A stretch of DNA of 64,000 nt, taken from NCBI RefSeq assembly GCF_900451005.1, contig NZ_UGIB01000001.1, positions 372,001 through 436,000 on the forward strand, read 5' to 3'. A model generated the notes under the pieces. It was not told where the DNA came from. It did no database searches and saw only the letters and a list, made by a program, of their open reading frames with translations. The DNA comes from Helicobacter fennelliae. Its GTDB lineage: Bacteria > Campylobacterota > Campylobacteria > Campylobacterales > Helicobacteraceae. Of the stretch, positions 9,718 through 19,746 are shown piece by piece. Position 1 is the stretch's first letter, and each line of letters opens with the position of its first letter. The translations under genes were made by a program, and so were the position numbers.

Positions 9718-12432
9718 TCATTTGAGATCCGCCCAAGTTCTGCCTATTGCGATATTTGATTGCAGTGGCACTTTGAGCGTATAGATTCCATTCATAATCT
9801 CTGAAATCCTTTTGGCATTCTCTTGTACGTTGTGCTTAGGAAGCTCAAAAATCAGCTCATCATGCACTTGCAAAAGCATTTTGATAGCAGTGCCCTTAAA
9901 TTCTTGGTGGATTTTTAGCATCGCAAGCTTAATCAAATCCGCCGCACTGCCTTGAAAAATAGAATTAATCCCCTCACGCAAATAATTTGCTCGCATAAAA
10001 TCCGTAGCCCTTGAAAAATCAAAATACCGCCTATGCCCCAAAAGTGTTTGAGAATAGCCATTGTTAAGGATTTCTTCTTCTTTTTGCTTGAGAAAGTTTT
10101 TTACCGTTGGAAATGACTCAAAATAATTTTGTATATACTCTCTGGCTTCTTTAAATGAGATTTTTAGGGTCTGTGCGAGTTTTTGCGCGCCCATTCCATA
10201 AATAAGCCCAAAATTTATACTCTTTGCGACATCTCGCTTTTCTTTCGCGCATTCCTCACCAAATACAAGCTTTGCTGTTTGGAGATGGATATCAAGATTA
10301 TTGGCAAACGCAGAAAGCAGCACCGGATCAAGCGAAAAATGCGCCAAAAGTCGCAACTCAATTTGCGAATAATCAATCGATAAAAGCGTGCTATCATCTC
10401 TGCTTGCTACAAATCCTTGACGAATCTCGCGCCCTTGCTCTGTGCGAACGGGAATGTTTTGGATATTTGGCGATTTGGAGCTTAATCGCCCTGTGGCTGT
10501 GCCTGTTTGGAGAAATAAAGAGTGGATTCTGTGATTTCTATTAAGCTTTAATATAGGCTCAACATAGGTGTTTTTAAGCTTGGCGATTTCTCGGTATTCC
10601 ATAATCTTACAAATGATAGGGTGCGCGTCCATAAGCGCAAGGAGCGTTTTTTCATCTGTGCTGTATCCGCCTTTGATTTGACGTTGGGCTTTGAGTCCTA
10701 AAGTCTCAAAAAGCACATTGCCAAGCTGTTTTGGTGAATTAAGATTAAACACGCTTCCTGATAATTCAAAAATCTGCTTTTCTAATCCCAAAAGCTCTTT
10801 TGAAAATCGCCTTGAAAGCACTTCAAAATGTTCTATATCAATCGCAATACCATTGCGTTCCATTTCAAGTAACACATAAATAAATGGAAATTCTAGCCTT
10901 TTTGCCAAATCAAAAATATGCCCCAAACCCTTTTGTATAAGGTGGTCTTTGAGGCGATAAAACAACGCCATTGTCGCGACTGCATCTTCTGCGGCATATT
11001 GCGTGGCGATGTCAAGATTTACACTTGAGAAGTCTTGATTTTTATCGACAAGTTCGACAAACTTTATCATCGTGTATTTAAACCATTTTTTCATCTGCTC
11101 ATCAAGCCCGATTTTACTCACGCTATCGCACAGCCACGCCAAAATCATAGAATCATAAATCTCTTTTTGTGGCATGATACCAAGTCTGTTTGCGATTGCA
11201 AGATCATATTTGAGATTATGCCCGATGATTGAATGCTCAAAAATAAGAGCGATCGCTTTTTTGGCTTCTTCTTGTGTGAATTGCGTGCCAACGCCCAAAT
11301 ATTTATGCCCAACAGGCACATAATAGCCAACTTTGCCATCAATACAAAAGCTAAAGCCAACAATTTGCGCTTCAAAAGTATTTAAGCTTGTCGTTTCGCA
11401 ATCATAAGCGATAAGTGCGTCTTTTGGAGCTGTGGAGAGGATTTTTTCAAAGTCTGCAAAATTATCAATCATTTTTGACTCAAAGCTAAAACTCGCGCTA
11501 GGGGCTTGCACTCGTAAGCCACCGATTGATTTTTGTGCGTTTTTTTGGACTTCATATTTGACATTCATAGGTTTTTTGGTAAGTCGCTGTATAATTTTTA
11601 TAAATTCATATTTATCCATTTCATCAATGATATTTTTGAGTGGATTTTGCATTGGCATAGCAAATTTTTTGAGATCAAAATCAAGCGGCAAATCTTTTTT
11701 GAGCGTTACAAGCTCTTTGCTTAGATACGCATCTTCTTTGTGAAGTTTGATGAGATTAGAGATTTTTGCGCTTACGACATTGCTTATATCATCTAGATTC
11801 TGATATATCGCATCTAAGCTACCAAAATGCCCGATAAGCTTTGAGGCGGTCTTACTCCCAATCCCCTTAATCCCGGGCACATTATCGCTAGAATCTCCAA
11901 CCAAGCTTTGATAATCAATGAAATTTTTTGGAAAAACCCCAAATTTATCAAAACATTCCTGCTCGTGAATCTCGATATTTTTGATCGGATCATACAAAAA
12001 AATATTGTCATTAATGAGCTGATACAAATCTTTATCATGGCTAATGATTCGCGATTTGATTCCCATTTTTTCAGCCTTCATCACCAAAGAAGCGATCGCA
12101 TCATCTGCTTCATATCCGTCAAATTTAATGCTTGCAAGTCCCATTTTGTCGATCCATTCGATTGCGATTGGTAATTGCAAAATCATATCTTGCGGAATCT
12201 CAACGCGATTGGCTTTATAAAGCGGATAAGTGATTTTGCGCGTATTGATTCCATCTCCTTCGAGCGCAAAAGCAATAAAATCGTGAGTATTTTCAGAATG
12301 AAGCTTCATAATTAAATTTGCAAACCCCATCAAAAGCCCAGTAGGAAAGCCTTGAGAATTTTGCAACGGCGGAAGCGCATAAAAGCTACGAAAAAAAAAG
12401 CCAAAAGTATCGATTATGGTAAGTTGTTGCAT
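9718..12432 (-). CDS. polA: DNA polymerase I
   Basis: Repair and Okazaki-fragment polymerase with three domains in 904 residues. The 5'-3' exonuclease is at about 1-290 (IIDTFGFFFRSFYALP, GYEADDAIASL, GDSSDNVPGIKGIG). The 3'-5' proofreading domain at about 325-510 keeps its acidic residues (YDCETTSLN, HNLKYDLAI, YAAEDAVATM), so it looks active. The polymerase domain has motif A SIDYSQIELRLLAH, motif B RDVAKSINFGLIYGMG and motif C QVHDELIFE. A longer frame begins at 12447, but ATG 12432 has a GGGGGAC ribosome binding site just upstream and starts at the conserved QQLTIIDTFG. It is preceded by a repeat-rich gap. Confidence 0.95.
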   Translation of the reverse strand: MQQLTIIDTFGFFFRSFYALPPLQNSQGFPTGLLMGFANLIMKLHSENTHDFIAFALEGDGINTRKITYPLYKANRVEIPQDMILQLPIAIEWIDKMGLASIKFDGYEADDAIASLVMKAEKMGIKSRIISHDKDLYQLINDNIFLYDPIKNIEIHEQECFDKFGVFPKNFIDYQSLVGDSSDNVPGIKGIGSKTASKLIGHFGSLDAIYQNLDDISNVVSAKISNLIKLHKEDAYLSKELVTLKKDLPLDFDLKKFAMPMQNPLKNIIDEMDKYEFIKIIQRLTKKPMNVKYEVQKNAQKSIGGLRVQAPSASFSFESKMIDNFADFEKILSTAPKDALIAYDCETTSLNTFEAQIVGFSFCIDGKVGYYVPVGHKYLGVGTQFTQEEAKKAIALIFEHSIIGHNLKYDLAIANRLGIMPQKEIYDSMILAWLCDSVSKIGLDEQMKKWFKYTMIKFVELVDKNQDFSSVNLDIATQYAAEDAVATMALFYRLKDHLIQKGLGHIFDLAKRLEFPFIYVLLEMERNGIAIDIEHFEVLSRRFSKELLGLEKQIFELSGSVFNLNSPKQLGNVLFETLGLKAQRQIKGGYSTDEKTLLALMDAHPIICKIMEYREIAKLKNTYVEPILKLNRNHRIHSLFLQTGTATGRLSSKSPNIQNIPVRTEQGREIRQGFVASRDDSTLLSIDYSQIELRLLAHFSLDPVLLSAFANNLDIHLQTAKLVFGEECAKEKRDVAKSINFGLIYGMGAQKLAQTLKISFKEAREYIQNYFESFPTVKNFLKQKEEEILNNGYSQTLLGHRRYFDFSRATDFMRANYLREGINSIFQGSAADLIKLAMLKIHQEFKGTAIKMLLQVHDELIFELPKHNVQENAKRISEIMNGIYTLKVPLQSNIAIGRTWADLK

Positions 12433-12532
12433 TTGTCCCCCTAACAAACATAAAATCTAAAAATGGCTATTGTAGCATTTATTTAAAACAAATACAGAAT
12501 TTAGAATTTAGAATCTAATTTTCATGTAATCT

Positions 12533-12668
12533 AAATCCTCCCTTTTAGCGTATTTCATGGAGTTTGAAATTTTTAGCCTGCGATGAACTTCTATGTTATA
12601 CTTTTTTGTGTTTTTGCTTGCCTAAAAATTCTACACAACCCTAAAATCTGCCTAAAAATAGAGGATTT
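12533..12668 (+). repeat. MITE-like hairpin element, copy A
   Basis: First of six copies of one intergenic element (others at 21884, 40045, 50398, 52641, 60118). The ends are imperfect inverted repeats, AAATCCTC at the left and AAAAATAGAGGATTT at the right. Inside them GAAATTTTTAGCC pairs with GCCTAAAAATTCT, so the whole unit can fold into one long imperfect hairpin. No reading frame spans it. The right flank (TTTGTGTTTGCATAGATTCTAG) is shared with other copies, so the mobile unit may extend further right. It lies in the 408-bp gap between the polA start and the 3' end of the outer membrane protein gene. Confidence 0.7.
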
Positions 12669-12719
12669 CTTAATGCTTGCTTGTGTTTGCATAGATTCTA
12701 GTAGAATCTATGTTGTTTT

Positions 12720-12820
12720 TGTCGTCATTGCGAGACTTCCGCTAGGAAGTCGTGACAATCTATATTTTTGAATTTTTGACTAGATTGCTTCGTTGCTTCG
12801 CGCCTCACAATGACGAAAAT
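12720..12820. repeat. REP-like palindrome
   Basis: Begins CGTCATTGCGAGACTTCC, carries an inner hairpin (ACTTCC-GCTA-GGAAGT) and ends CTCACAATGACG, so the two ends form a long imperfect palindrome. The same unit ends recur at seven other places in this window. It fills the rest of the gap between polA and the outer membrane protein gene; nothing coding is visible here. AGAATCTA-type octamers flank it. Confidence 0.7.
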
Positions 12821-12840
12821 GACATAATCTACTTTAAAAT

Positions 12841-14238
12841 CTAAATTTTAAAATTAATCTTTGTCATCAGATAACTTCTATCAATCGTGGTTGTCCCACT
12901 AAATGCAGAATCAGACACCCTGCTCCATGCGATATTTTTAACCACACTTGTGTAATAATTAGCAATAAAGAGCACATCGATTTTTTGGGTAACGCTCCAT
13001 ATCGTGCTAAATTTAAGTGAGTATTCATCGCTGCTTGGGGCTGTCGTGTATCGCCCATCAAGATTAAACTCCAAAGCAGTTACAAATGGAGCAAGATTCT
13101 CATAATGTGCTCTTGTGAAAATCATCGTTGTCAGCGCATCGGGTGCCGCGATAGCATTTAGCGAAGCACCGAGGACTTGAACGGAATTATCCCAAATATT
13201 CACACCTAGTGGCGAGCCAAAAAGCCCGATTCTCGCATTGGCAAATCCGATGTTTTTGTATAATGCCAAAGAGACGCCATAATGATCCAAAAAGTCAATA
13301 TCTTCTCGTATCAAAATGCTTGAAGTAAAATCTGGCTTTTTGTCAGCGAGTGGGGTAAGCAGCACGCCAATTTGGGTGAAGCTATCATAAATTGGAAAGA
13401 TGACATTAAGCCTTGTGTTTGAAGCGATTTTTGAAGGATTGCCAAATGTTGCAGAGGCATTGATCCCGGGTGCGCTGTATTCGCTAATCCCATAATAATA
13501 AAATGCGCTCAAATCAAAATGATCGTTTTTGTAGCCGAAATTTGCGGATAATAAGCCATTTGGCGTATAAGCTCTTGTGTAATCCCAAAAGAATCCATCG
13601 CCAACCAATGCCCCGCTACTGATTCCAGAGATTTGTGCGTAAAGATTCTGTGAATTGGCTTTGAGCTTTATCCCTTCAGCATACGCGTTGTAATAGTTTT
13701 CGTCATTTTCATAGAATCTACCACCGATGATAGAAAAATGCTCTCCTTTATATGAGATATTTGCATTGTGTATAAAGTAATTGTGCGTATTATTTGATGA
13801 GGACGGACTTTTGGCGTCATATCCTGTCCAATAACCGATGTAGTTGTATGCTTCATTGACAAAGCCACCGCTTGTGCTTGCAAATCCGCCAGCACCATAT
13901 CCATAACGAGTAGAATCATAAGTGAGCCCAGCACCCGCTCCACCTAGTTTGATTTCTAATCCTTTGTAAGAATATATGCCATTTATTTGCCCCAAAACAT
14001 AGCCATAGCTATCTGTTGGACTCGCGCCCCTTCCGTTAAGACCAAATTTATTATATATCTCAACGCCAGCTTCAAGTGCAAATTTTTGTTTTGCACTAGA
14101 TTCTCGTTCATTAAGGTTTCTTTCTTGAGAATCTAACTCTTGAGTGATGTCTTTAGAATCCACATCTCTAGAATCCACTTGTGCTAACGCCATACTCGTG
14201 CTGATACCAAGCAAAAAAGCAAATCGCATAGTCTTCAT
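12841..14238 (-). CDS. Helicobacter-type outer membrane porin-like protein
   Basis: A signal peptide (MKTMRFAFLLGISTSMALAQ, cleavage likely after ALA) precedes a Ser/Asp/Glu-rich stretch (residues 21-50, encoded largely by AGAATC repeats). The rest is about 410 residues of alternating aromatic, glycine and polar residues typical of a beta barrel, ending in an amphipathic strand (SYLMTKINFKI). It resembles Helicobacter outer membrane family (Hof/porin-like) proteins in size and architecture, but I cannot assign it to a named paralogue. The substrate is unknown. A perfect 10-bp hairpin sits just upstream of its ribosome binding site (see 14254). It is monocistronic, with wide gaps on both sides. 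Confidence 0.65.
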   Translation of the reverse strand: MKTMRFAFLLGISTSMALAQVDSRDVDSKDITQELDSQERNLNERESSAKQKFALEAGVEIYNKFGLNGRGASPTDSYGYVLGQINGIYSYKGLEIKLGGAGAGLTYDSTRYGYGAGGFASTSGGFVNEAYNYIGYWTGYDAKSPSSSNNTHNYFIHNANISYKGEHFSIIGGRFYENDENYYNAYAEGIKLKANSQNLYAQISGISSGALVGDGFFWDYTRAYTPNGLLSANFGYKNDHFDLSAFYYYGISEYSAPGINASATFGNPSKIASNTRLNVIFPIYDSFTQIGVLLTPLADKKPDFTSSILIREDIDFLDHYGVSLALYKNIGFANARIGLFGSPLGVNIWDNSVQVLGASLNAIAAPDALTTMIFTRAHYENLAPFVTALEFNLDGRYTTAPSSDEYSLKFSTIWSVTQKIDVLFIANYYTSVVKNIAWSRVSDSAFSGTTTIDRSYLMTKINFKI

Positions 14239-14253
14239 TATTAACTCCTTAAT

Positions 14254-14277
14254 TTGATTCTTTTATCAAAGAATCAA
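14254..14277 (-). promoter_or_regulatory. 5' UTR hairpin upstream of the outer membrane protein ribosome binding site
   Basis: TTGATTCTTT and AAAGAATCAA form a perfect 10-bp stem with a TATC loop. On the minus strand the stem ends a few bases before the AAGGAG ribosome binding site of the gene starting at 14238. The position fits an mRNA-stabilising or translation-controlling leader structure. There is no T-run behind it, so it does not look like a terminator. Confidence 0.45.
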
Positions 14278-14419
14278 GATTTATTCTAAAATATTTCTAT
14301 ATAAATAAACCTTAAATTCAAAAATAAAATACTAAAAATTGATAATTTATTAAAAATTTTATGCAGAAAATAGCTTTTTCTGCTGTGTATTTATGGCTTT
14401 TTATTCGTATTTATCGATA

Positions 14420-15550
14420 TTAGATGGTGCTTTTGATAAGCTTTGCAAATTCTTGAAAAATTAGAGTAGATTCTCGTGGTCCCGGGCTTGCTTCTGGGTG
14501 ATGTTGGATTGAAAACACTGGCGCGTTTTTATACGCTACACCCTCAATCGTAGAATCAAACAAATTTCTATGAGTGATTGTAGCGATTGCTTCAATCTCT
14601 TCAGGCACAGAATAGATGTGGTTTTGGGCTGTAATTTCTATGGAATCTGTGGAGATATTTTTTACAGGGTGATTGCCACCATGATGTCCAAATTTCAGCT
14701 TATATGTCTCATAGCCATTTGCGATTGCCAAAAGCTGATGCCCAAGGCAGATTCCAAATATCGGAATCTTAGCTTCAATCAAGAGTTTAATTTGCGCGAT
14801 TTGAGCTTTGAGAAACTTTGGATCACCCGGACCATTTGACAAAAATACCCCTTGAATCTCGCCTTGTTTGTAACGCGAGATAATATCATTTGCGCTAAAC
14901 TCATAAGGCATAACCTCTACTTCCAATCCAACATTAACAAGCTCGTTTAAAATACTTCTTTTGATCCCAAAATCAATAGCGATGATTTTGTGCTGTGTGG
15001 GTGGAATCTGATAATCCATAATCGCAAAATCAAAAATCCCATTTTTGTGAGTATAGGCTGTTTTTGTGGAGACATAATCGATGTGATTTTCAGATTCTAT
15101 GGGTGTAGCATTGCGTAATAAAGACGCAAGCTCGTTTTTATCGTGTATTTGAGTAGAGGCTATCATCATCATCGCACCTTGCGTGCGGATTATTTTTGTA
15201 AGTGTCCGCGTATCAATCTCACAAATCCCCAAGATATTATGAGAATCTAAAAGCTGCTTTAAAGACTGCTCAGAGCGAAAGTTTGATGGCATATCATGAT
15301 AATGTCGCACAATCACCCCGCGACAAAAAATACTTCTGCTTTCAGTATCTTTTGTATTCACCCCAACAATGCCAATCTCTGGCATAGTAAAAGCGATAAA
15401 CTGCCCAGTATAGCTCGGATCAGTGATGATTTCTTGATAGCCTGTAAGAGAGGTATTAAATACAACCTCGCCGATACTCGTTCCATTTCCACTAAATGCC
15501 TTTGCCTTGCAAAACAAACCATTGGCAAAATAGAGCGATACATCTTGCAT
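14420..15550 (-). CDS. carA: Carbamoyl-phosphate synthase small (glutaminase) subunit
   Basis: Hydrolyses glutamine and passes ammonia to CarB for carbamoyl phosphate, feeding arginine and pyrimidine synthesis. The N-terminal small-chain domain has GYQEIITDPSYTGQ and GVIVRHYHDMPSNFR. The C-terminal class I amidotransferase has SNGPGDP, the nucleophile motif GICLGHQLLAIANG (Cys near residue 272) and the catalytic His-Glu in HHPEASPGP. At 376 residues it has the normal length. Its ATG overlaps the stop of the DUF507 gene (TAATG), so the two are translationally coupled; carB is not in the window. Confidence 0.95.
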   Translation of the reverse strand: MQDVSLYFANGLFCKAKAFSGNGTSIGEVVFNTSLTGYQEIITDPSYTGQFIAFTMPEIGIVGVNTKDTESRSIFCRGVIVRHYHDMPSNFRSEQSLKQLLDSHNILGICEIDTRTLTKIIRTQGAMMMIASTQIHDKNELASLLRNATPIESENHIDYVSTKTAYTHKNGIFDFAIMDYQIPPTQHKIIAIDFGIKRSILNELVNVGLEVEVMPYEFSANDIISRYKQGEIQGVFLSNGPGDPKFLKAQIAQIKLLIEAKIPIFGICLGHQLLAIANGYETYKLKFGHHGGNHPVKNISTDSIEITAQNHIYSVPEEIEAIATITHRNLFDSTIEGVAYKNAPVFSIQHHPEASPGPRESTLIFQEFAKLIKSTI

Positions 15551-16101
15551 TATAAAAATCCTTTTTTGCGTAACTCTTCATTATAAAGCTTTTCATACAC
15601 AAGCTCATACTCATCAGTTCCGACCAAAAGCTTTCGTTTATATGTTTTTATTTTTTGCATAATTTCATCTTGGATATTTTCATGAAGCTTAGAATACTCA
15701 TCAATCGCCTTAAAAATAATGTTTTTGACTCGGTTTTTGTTGATATTAAATTCTATGTATTGCTTGTTGTATAGAGAATCTAAAATAATATGAGAGAGGG
15801 CATTGTATCGATCGTCCCATTGCAATAAAAAGTGCTTCTCTTCGGCTAATTGCTTTTTTATCATCCAAAACAACTGCCTCTCATCAGCTCGTAAAAATTC
15901 CGCTTCTTGCTGATTTTTCTCCAAAATCTCTTGTGCTTTTTGATCGATGCTTACTTCTTTTTTGTAGTCTGCTTCCAACACATCTTTGGCGATTTTAGCG
16001 ATTGTCTCTAATGGAACTTTTAGGGTAACAAGATGTGAATTGTATAAATCAAGAGCGATTTTGTTTGCGATATATCCAATATGCGTTAATTTGAGTCTCA
16101 T
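15550..16101 (-). CDS. DUF507 family protein
   Basis: A 183-residue charged, mostly helical protein beginning MRLKLTHIGYIANKIALDL, the characteristic opening of the DUF507 family found beside carA in many Campylobacterota. The sequence appears to contain two related halves: LTHIGYIANKIALDLYNS near the N terminus and IDEYSKLHENIQDEIMQKI later. No signal peptide, membrane segment or catalytic motif is seen. The function of the family is not established. It overlaps carA by one base, which supports co-expression. Confidence 0.75.
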   Translation of the reverse strand: MRLKLTHIGYIANKIALDLYNSHLVTLKVPLETIAKIAKDVLEADYKKEVSIDQKAQEILEKNQQEAEFLRADERQLFWMIKKQLAEEKHFLLQWDDRYNALSHIILDSLYNKQYIEFNINKNRVKNIIFKAIDEYSKLHENIQDEIMQKIKTYKRKLLVGTDEYELVYEKLYNEELRKKGFL

Positions 16102-16201
16102 ATTTCCAACCTTTATCTAACCTCGACTATAAATTGGTGAGTATTGTAGCGTGTTTTATCTAAAAATGGATTTAACTCTACATGTAACTTTGGTGATGAG
16201 A

Positions 16202-18139
16202 TTACCACAAAAGCCGATCGTTTGTATCTTGCTGTTTGATGTTATTTGGCAGGGGTGAAGTGTCTGTATAGTAAAAAACTTGCTTGTCGATAGTTTTAGA
16301 TTTTACACCATTTGGTATAGGAAAACTCCTGCGCAATGCTGGCTCAACTTTAAGGACATTACTCATAAATTCCGCAAAAACAGGAGTAGCAACTAGCCCC
16401 GCGCTTTCGTATTCTCCAATGGATTTATTATCATCTCTTCCATACCAAATAATAGCCTGAATATCTGGAGTAAAGCCACAAAACCACAAATCTATATTAT
16501 TATTTGTCGTGCCTGTTTTGCCTGCGACTTCGATTCCATTGACTTTTGCTCTTCTTCCTGTCCCATTTGTGATGACATCTTTGAGGATTGAGATTGTCAG
16601 AAACGCTTGCTCTGGAGAGGTGATAAATTCTGATTTTGTATCAAAAGGAAATACATTGCCATGAGAATCTACAACACTATCAATAAGAAGCGGATCAACC
16701 CTCGTGCCGTAATTTGAAAAAATAGAATATTCTCTAGCCAAAAGCAATGGTGTAGCATTCAAGCTTCCAATCGCAATTGTCATATCATTATTAAAATTAC
16801 TAAATCCATAGCGCAATAGCCCATTATACACATCGTTAAACCCAATAAGCTGCACGACATTAAGCGTGGCAAGATTTCTTGAATACATCAAAGCATTTTG
16901 CAGTGTAACCATTCCTTGAAATTTACCGCTGACATTTTTTGGCTTCCACTCATCAAAATTCCTCGCTGCATCAGGAACTTGCGTCGCTATTGAATACCCT
17001 TTGTCAAATGCCATTTGATAGATAAATGGCTTAATGCTACTTCCGACTTGCCTATTTGCATCTACGGCTCTATTGTATGGACTTTCGTTATAATCGACCC
17101 CACCCACAAGTGCTAGAATCTTGCCTGTTTTAGTATCAGTTACAACCATTGCGCCATTAAGCAAACTTCGAGGAGAATCTTCCTCTGTTGCTGCTGTGTT
17201 TTTTGAGGCTTTTTGCAATCGCTCTTGAATATTTTTATATCCATTGGTGATGGCTTGCTGTGCTAGGGCTTGGTATTCAAGATCGACATTGAGCTTGATT
17301 GTGTATCCACCGGTTTTAATGTCTTTGATATTGCTAAGCTGCTTGAGTGTAAAATCCGTTACATAAGGGGCGATATTTTGGGTTAAAGTTTGGTTATAGA
17401 CAACCGGAATCTCCACAAGCGAGGCATCTTGATATTCTTTTGAGATCCAGCCCAAATCATACATTCTTCGTATAATATCATTTGCTCTAGAGAGTGAAAA
17501 ATCAATATTTTTTGTCGGATCATAAATGCTTGGTGCGCGAGGAAGCCCAACAAGCATTGCGATTTCTTTGAGGGTAAGCTGCGAGAGCGATTTTTTGAAA
17601 TACCCCAAAGCCGCAGTTTTTACTCCATAATACCCATGCCCAAAAAATGTATCATTAAGGTATCGCTCTAAAATCTCTTCTTTTGTCAAAACACGCTCAA
17701 CTTGAAATGTCAGCAATGCTTCTTTAAATTTTCGATTTAATGTCCGCTCTCTTGTGAGGATTGTATTTTTGATGAGTTGTTGTGTGAGCGTGCTTCCGCC
17801 CTCGGCAAATCGTCCGCTTTTGATGTTTTTTAGGGTTGCGCGAATGATCGCATCATAATTAATCCCGCCATGCTCAAAAAACAAAGTATCCTCTATTGCT
17901 AAAAGTGCTTCAATCATTCTTGGCGGAATCTCATCAAATTTGGCATAGAATCTAAATTCTGTGTCAAACACATTGGCGATCAGTCTATTTTTGCGATCAT
18001 AAATTTGTGTGGCTAATTTGGGGTGGTAGTTTTTGACTTTGTCAATATCTGAACTCAAATCCATATACAGCACAAAGATATAACCTACAATCCCCACCAC
18101 AAAGACAATGAAGAAACATAAGGCAATTTTTTTAAACAT
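16202..18139 (-). CDS. pbp1A: Penicillin-binding protein 1A (bifunctional transglycosylase/transpeptidase)
   Basis: Class A PBP that polymerises and cross-links peptidoglycan. One N-terminal transmembrane anchor (about residues 5-27) precedes a GT51 glycosyltransferase domain (catalytic EDTLFFEHGG near residue 87, GGSTLTQQLIKN, RKFKEALLT, the acceptor motif GYYGVKTAALGYF). The transpeptidase domain has VGSSIKPF (SxxK Ser near 366), SRN in MYSRNLATLN, and KTGTTNNN near 540. At 645 residues it matches the Helicobacter PBP1A length. The last roughly 40 residues form a tail that includes polar segments. It lies 43 bp downstream of tlpD on the same strand. Confidence 0.94.
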   Translation of the reverse strand: MFKKIALCFFIVFVVGIVGYIFVLYMDLSSDIDKVKNYHPKLATQIYDRKNRLIANVFDTEFRFYAKFDEIPPRMIEALLAIEDTLFFEHGGINYDAIIRATLKNIKSGRFAEGGSTLTQQLIKNTILTRERTLNRKFKEALLTFQVERVLTKEEILERYLNDTFFGHGYYGVKTAALGYFKKSLSQLTLKEIAMLVGLPRAPSIYDPTKNIDFSLSRANDIIRRMYDLGWISKEYQDASLVEIPVVYNQTLTQNIAPYVTDFTLKQLSNIKDIKTGGYTIKLNVDLEYQALAQQAITNGYKNIQERLQKASKNTAATEEDSPRSLLNGAMVVTDTKTGKILALVGGVDYNESPYNRAVDANRQVGSSIKPFIYQMAFDKGYSIATQVPDAARNFDEWKPKNVSGKFQGMVTLQNALMYSRNLATLNVVQLIGFNDVYNGLLRYGFSNFNNDMTIAIGSLNATPLLLAREYSIFSNYGTRVDPLLIDSVVDSHGNVFPFDTKSEFITSPEQAFLTISILKDVITNGTGRRAKVNGIEVAGKTGTTNNNIDLWFCGFTPDIQAIIWYGRDDNKSIGEYESAGLVATPVFAEFMSNVLKVEPALRRSFPIPNGVKSKTIDKQVFYYTDTSPLPNNIKQQDTNDRLLW

Positions 18140-18182
18140 AATCTACGCTTATTTACATTTCAAAATCACTCATAGATTTTAG

Positions 18183-19547
18183 TTATTCATGCGCTTGTTG
18201 TGCCTGTTGCACTTGTGTGGGTTGCGCTTGTGCGGGTTGCGCATGTGTGGGCTGGTCATTGAGATGTGCTTGTTTTATGATTTGTTCATTTTTTTCTGCA
18301 AGCATTTTATCAATACATTGCATTACGCCATTGCTTCCTTCTTCCATAGCTGAAACTTTTGCATCAATGTAGGATTTGAGTGGCATACCATTTTCGATAG
18401 ATTGTGCCAATGTATTTGCTTCATTATGGACTGTCGCATGATAAGCATCAAGCTCTCTATATCCAGCAGTATCGCTAAAGTTAGCCTTACCATCGCCTTG
18501 AAAATACCATTTACCCAATCGGCAATTTGTATGCGGAACTTGATTAAACGAATTATTGATTTTAAACAAAATCGCATAAAGATTGTTTTTAAACACCGTG
18601 TGATCGAGCTTTGCAAGCGTGCAGAAAATCTGATTATCACAAATTTTGACAGAATATTTAGCAGCTTGTGCGGCTGTTTTTGTGTCTTCAGCCATTGCAT
18701 AGATTTCATCAATGCCGCTTTTGACTTCTTGAGTGAGATGTGAGGTTTCTTCAGTGCTTGTTTGTATATCGCTTGCTTCTTGTTGCATGGATTTTACGAC
18801 AATAGCAATTTCTTTTGTCGCTTTTTGTGTTTTTTCAGCAAGCTTTCGCACCTCATCAGCAACAACAGCAAACCCTCTTCCATGCTCGCCAGCCCTTGCT
18901 GCCTCAATCGCTGCATTAAGTGCAAGTAAATTTGTCTGCTCAGCAATATCATCAATAAGCGAAACCACATTTGTGATTTCATTGCTTCTTTGGGCAAGTG
19001 AGGCGACTAATTCCGTTGCGTTTTGCATTCTTTCGTATAAAGAGCTGATATCGCTCTCTACGCTTGCACTTTTATCTTTGACTACCGCACTGACATCTTC
19101 GTTGTTTTGGGCTTTTTCAAATAATGTTTTTGTCTCTTCTAGGATTTTTTGCAAAGAAGTTTGCGTCCCGACAATGCCATCTTTTAGGCTTTTGTAATAC
19201 ACAGAAAAAAGATCAAGCCCATTTGTATTGCAACGATAATCCGCCTCCACAAAGCGATAAAATTCAACACCATCAATTTCTAAAAACTTAACGCTATATG
19301 TGTGATCGCCAGTTGTAACCTCAGATGATTCTTTGTTTAAATGCTGCACGATTTCATTGAGATTTTTAAGATCTTGAGCAAATGAATTTTTAAAGATCAC
19401 TTCACCATTTTTGATCCCAACCATACCTTCTTGCATAGAAAATCCAACGACTTTTTTATACAGCTCGATTTCTTTTTTGAGGCTTGCAATCTCTGTTGCT
19501 TGCTTTTCTATTGTTAATTTTACTTCACGACTTGAACTTCCAAACAT
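18183..19547 (-). CDS. tlpD: TlpD-like cytoplasmic methyl-accepting chemotaxis protein with CZB zinc domain
   Basis: No transmembrane segment is present, so this is a soluble chemoreceptor. An N-terminal coiled coil leads to a PAS-like sensor region, then the conserved signalling hairpin (about residues 200-240, [20 protein letters not shown]). A C-terminal CZB domain carries the zinc ligands: H in LDHTVFKNN (about 312), C in [12 protein letters not shown] (about 343) and HATVH (about 369). This is the architecture of H. pylori TlpD, which mediates tactic responses to oxidative and energy stress. The last about 25 residues are a Gln/Ala/Pro/His-rich tail ([15 protein letters not shown]) encoded by degenerate repeats, longer than expected for the family. 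Confidence 0.88.
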   Translation of the reverse strand: MFGSSSREVKLTIEKQATEIASLKKEIELYKKVVGFSMQEGMVGIKNGEVIFKNSFAQDLKNLNEIVQHLNKESSEVTTGDHTYSVKFLEIDGVEFYRFVEADYRCNTNGLDLFSVYYKSLKDGIVGTQTSLQKILEETKTLFEKAQNNEDVSAVVKDKSASVESDISSLYERMQNATELVASLAQRSNEITNVVSLIDDIAEQTNLLALNAAIEAARAGEHGRGFAVVADEVRKLAEKTQKATKEIAIVVKSMQQEASDIQTSTEETSHLTQEVKSGIDEIYAMAEDTKTAAQAAKYSVKICDNQIFCTLAKLDHTVFKNNLYAILFKINNSFNQVPHTNCRLGKWYFQGDGKANFSDTAGYRELDAYHATVHNEANTLAQSIENGMPLKSYIDAKVSAMEEGSNGVMQCIDKMLAEKNEQIIKQAHLNDQPTHAQPAQAQPTQVQQAQQAHE

Positions 19548-19655
19548 TGTTTATCCTTTGCCCTCAGTATTTTGTGTTAGAGTTGGCTATTATATCTCAA
19601 AAAAACAGCAAAAGTTGCTAGATTTTTTATATTTATTCTCAAATGTTTGAAAAAA

Positions 19656-19690
19656 TTAAATCATTTTTATTGTAAAATAAGAATCATTCA
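19656..19690 (+). promoter_or_regulatory. AT-rich promoter/possible Fur box upstream of fur
   Basis: The interval between the divergent tlpD and fur genes has an AT-rich stretch, ATTGTAAAATAAGAATCATT, with a TAAAAT-like -10 and alternating ATT/AAT triplets that resemble Helicobacter Fur operators. Autoregulation of fur is known in H. pylori; binding here is only inferred. Confidence 0.3.
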
Positions 19691-19746
19691 AATACAAAAG
19701 TTATCCACAATATTAAAGAATACAGACCAAAAAAGGAGCAAGAGCG

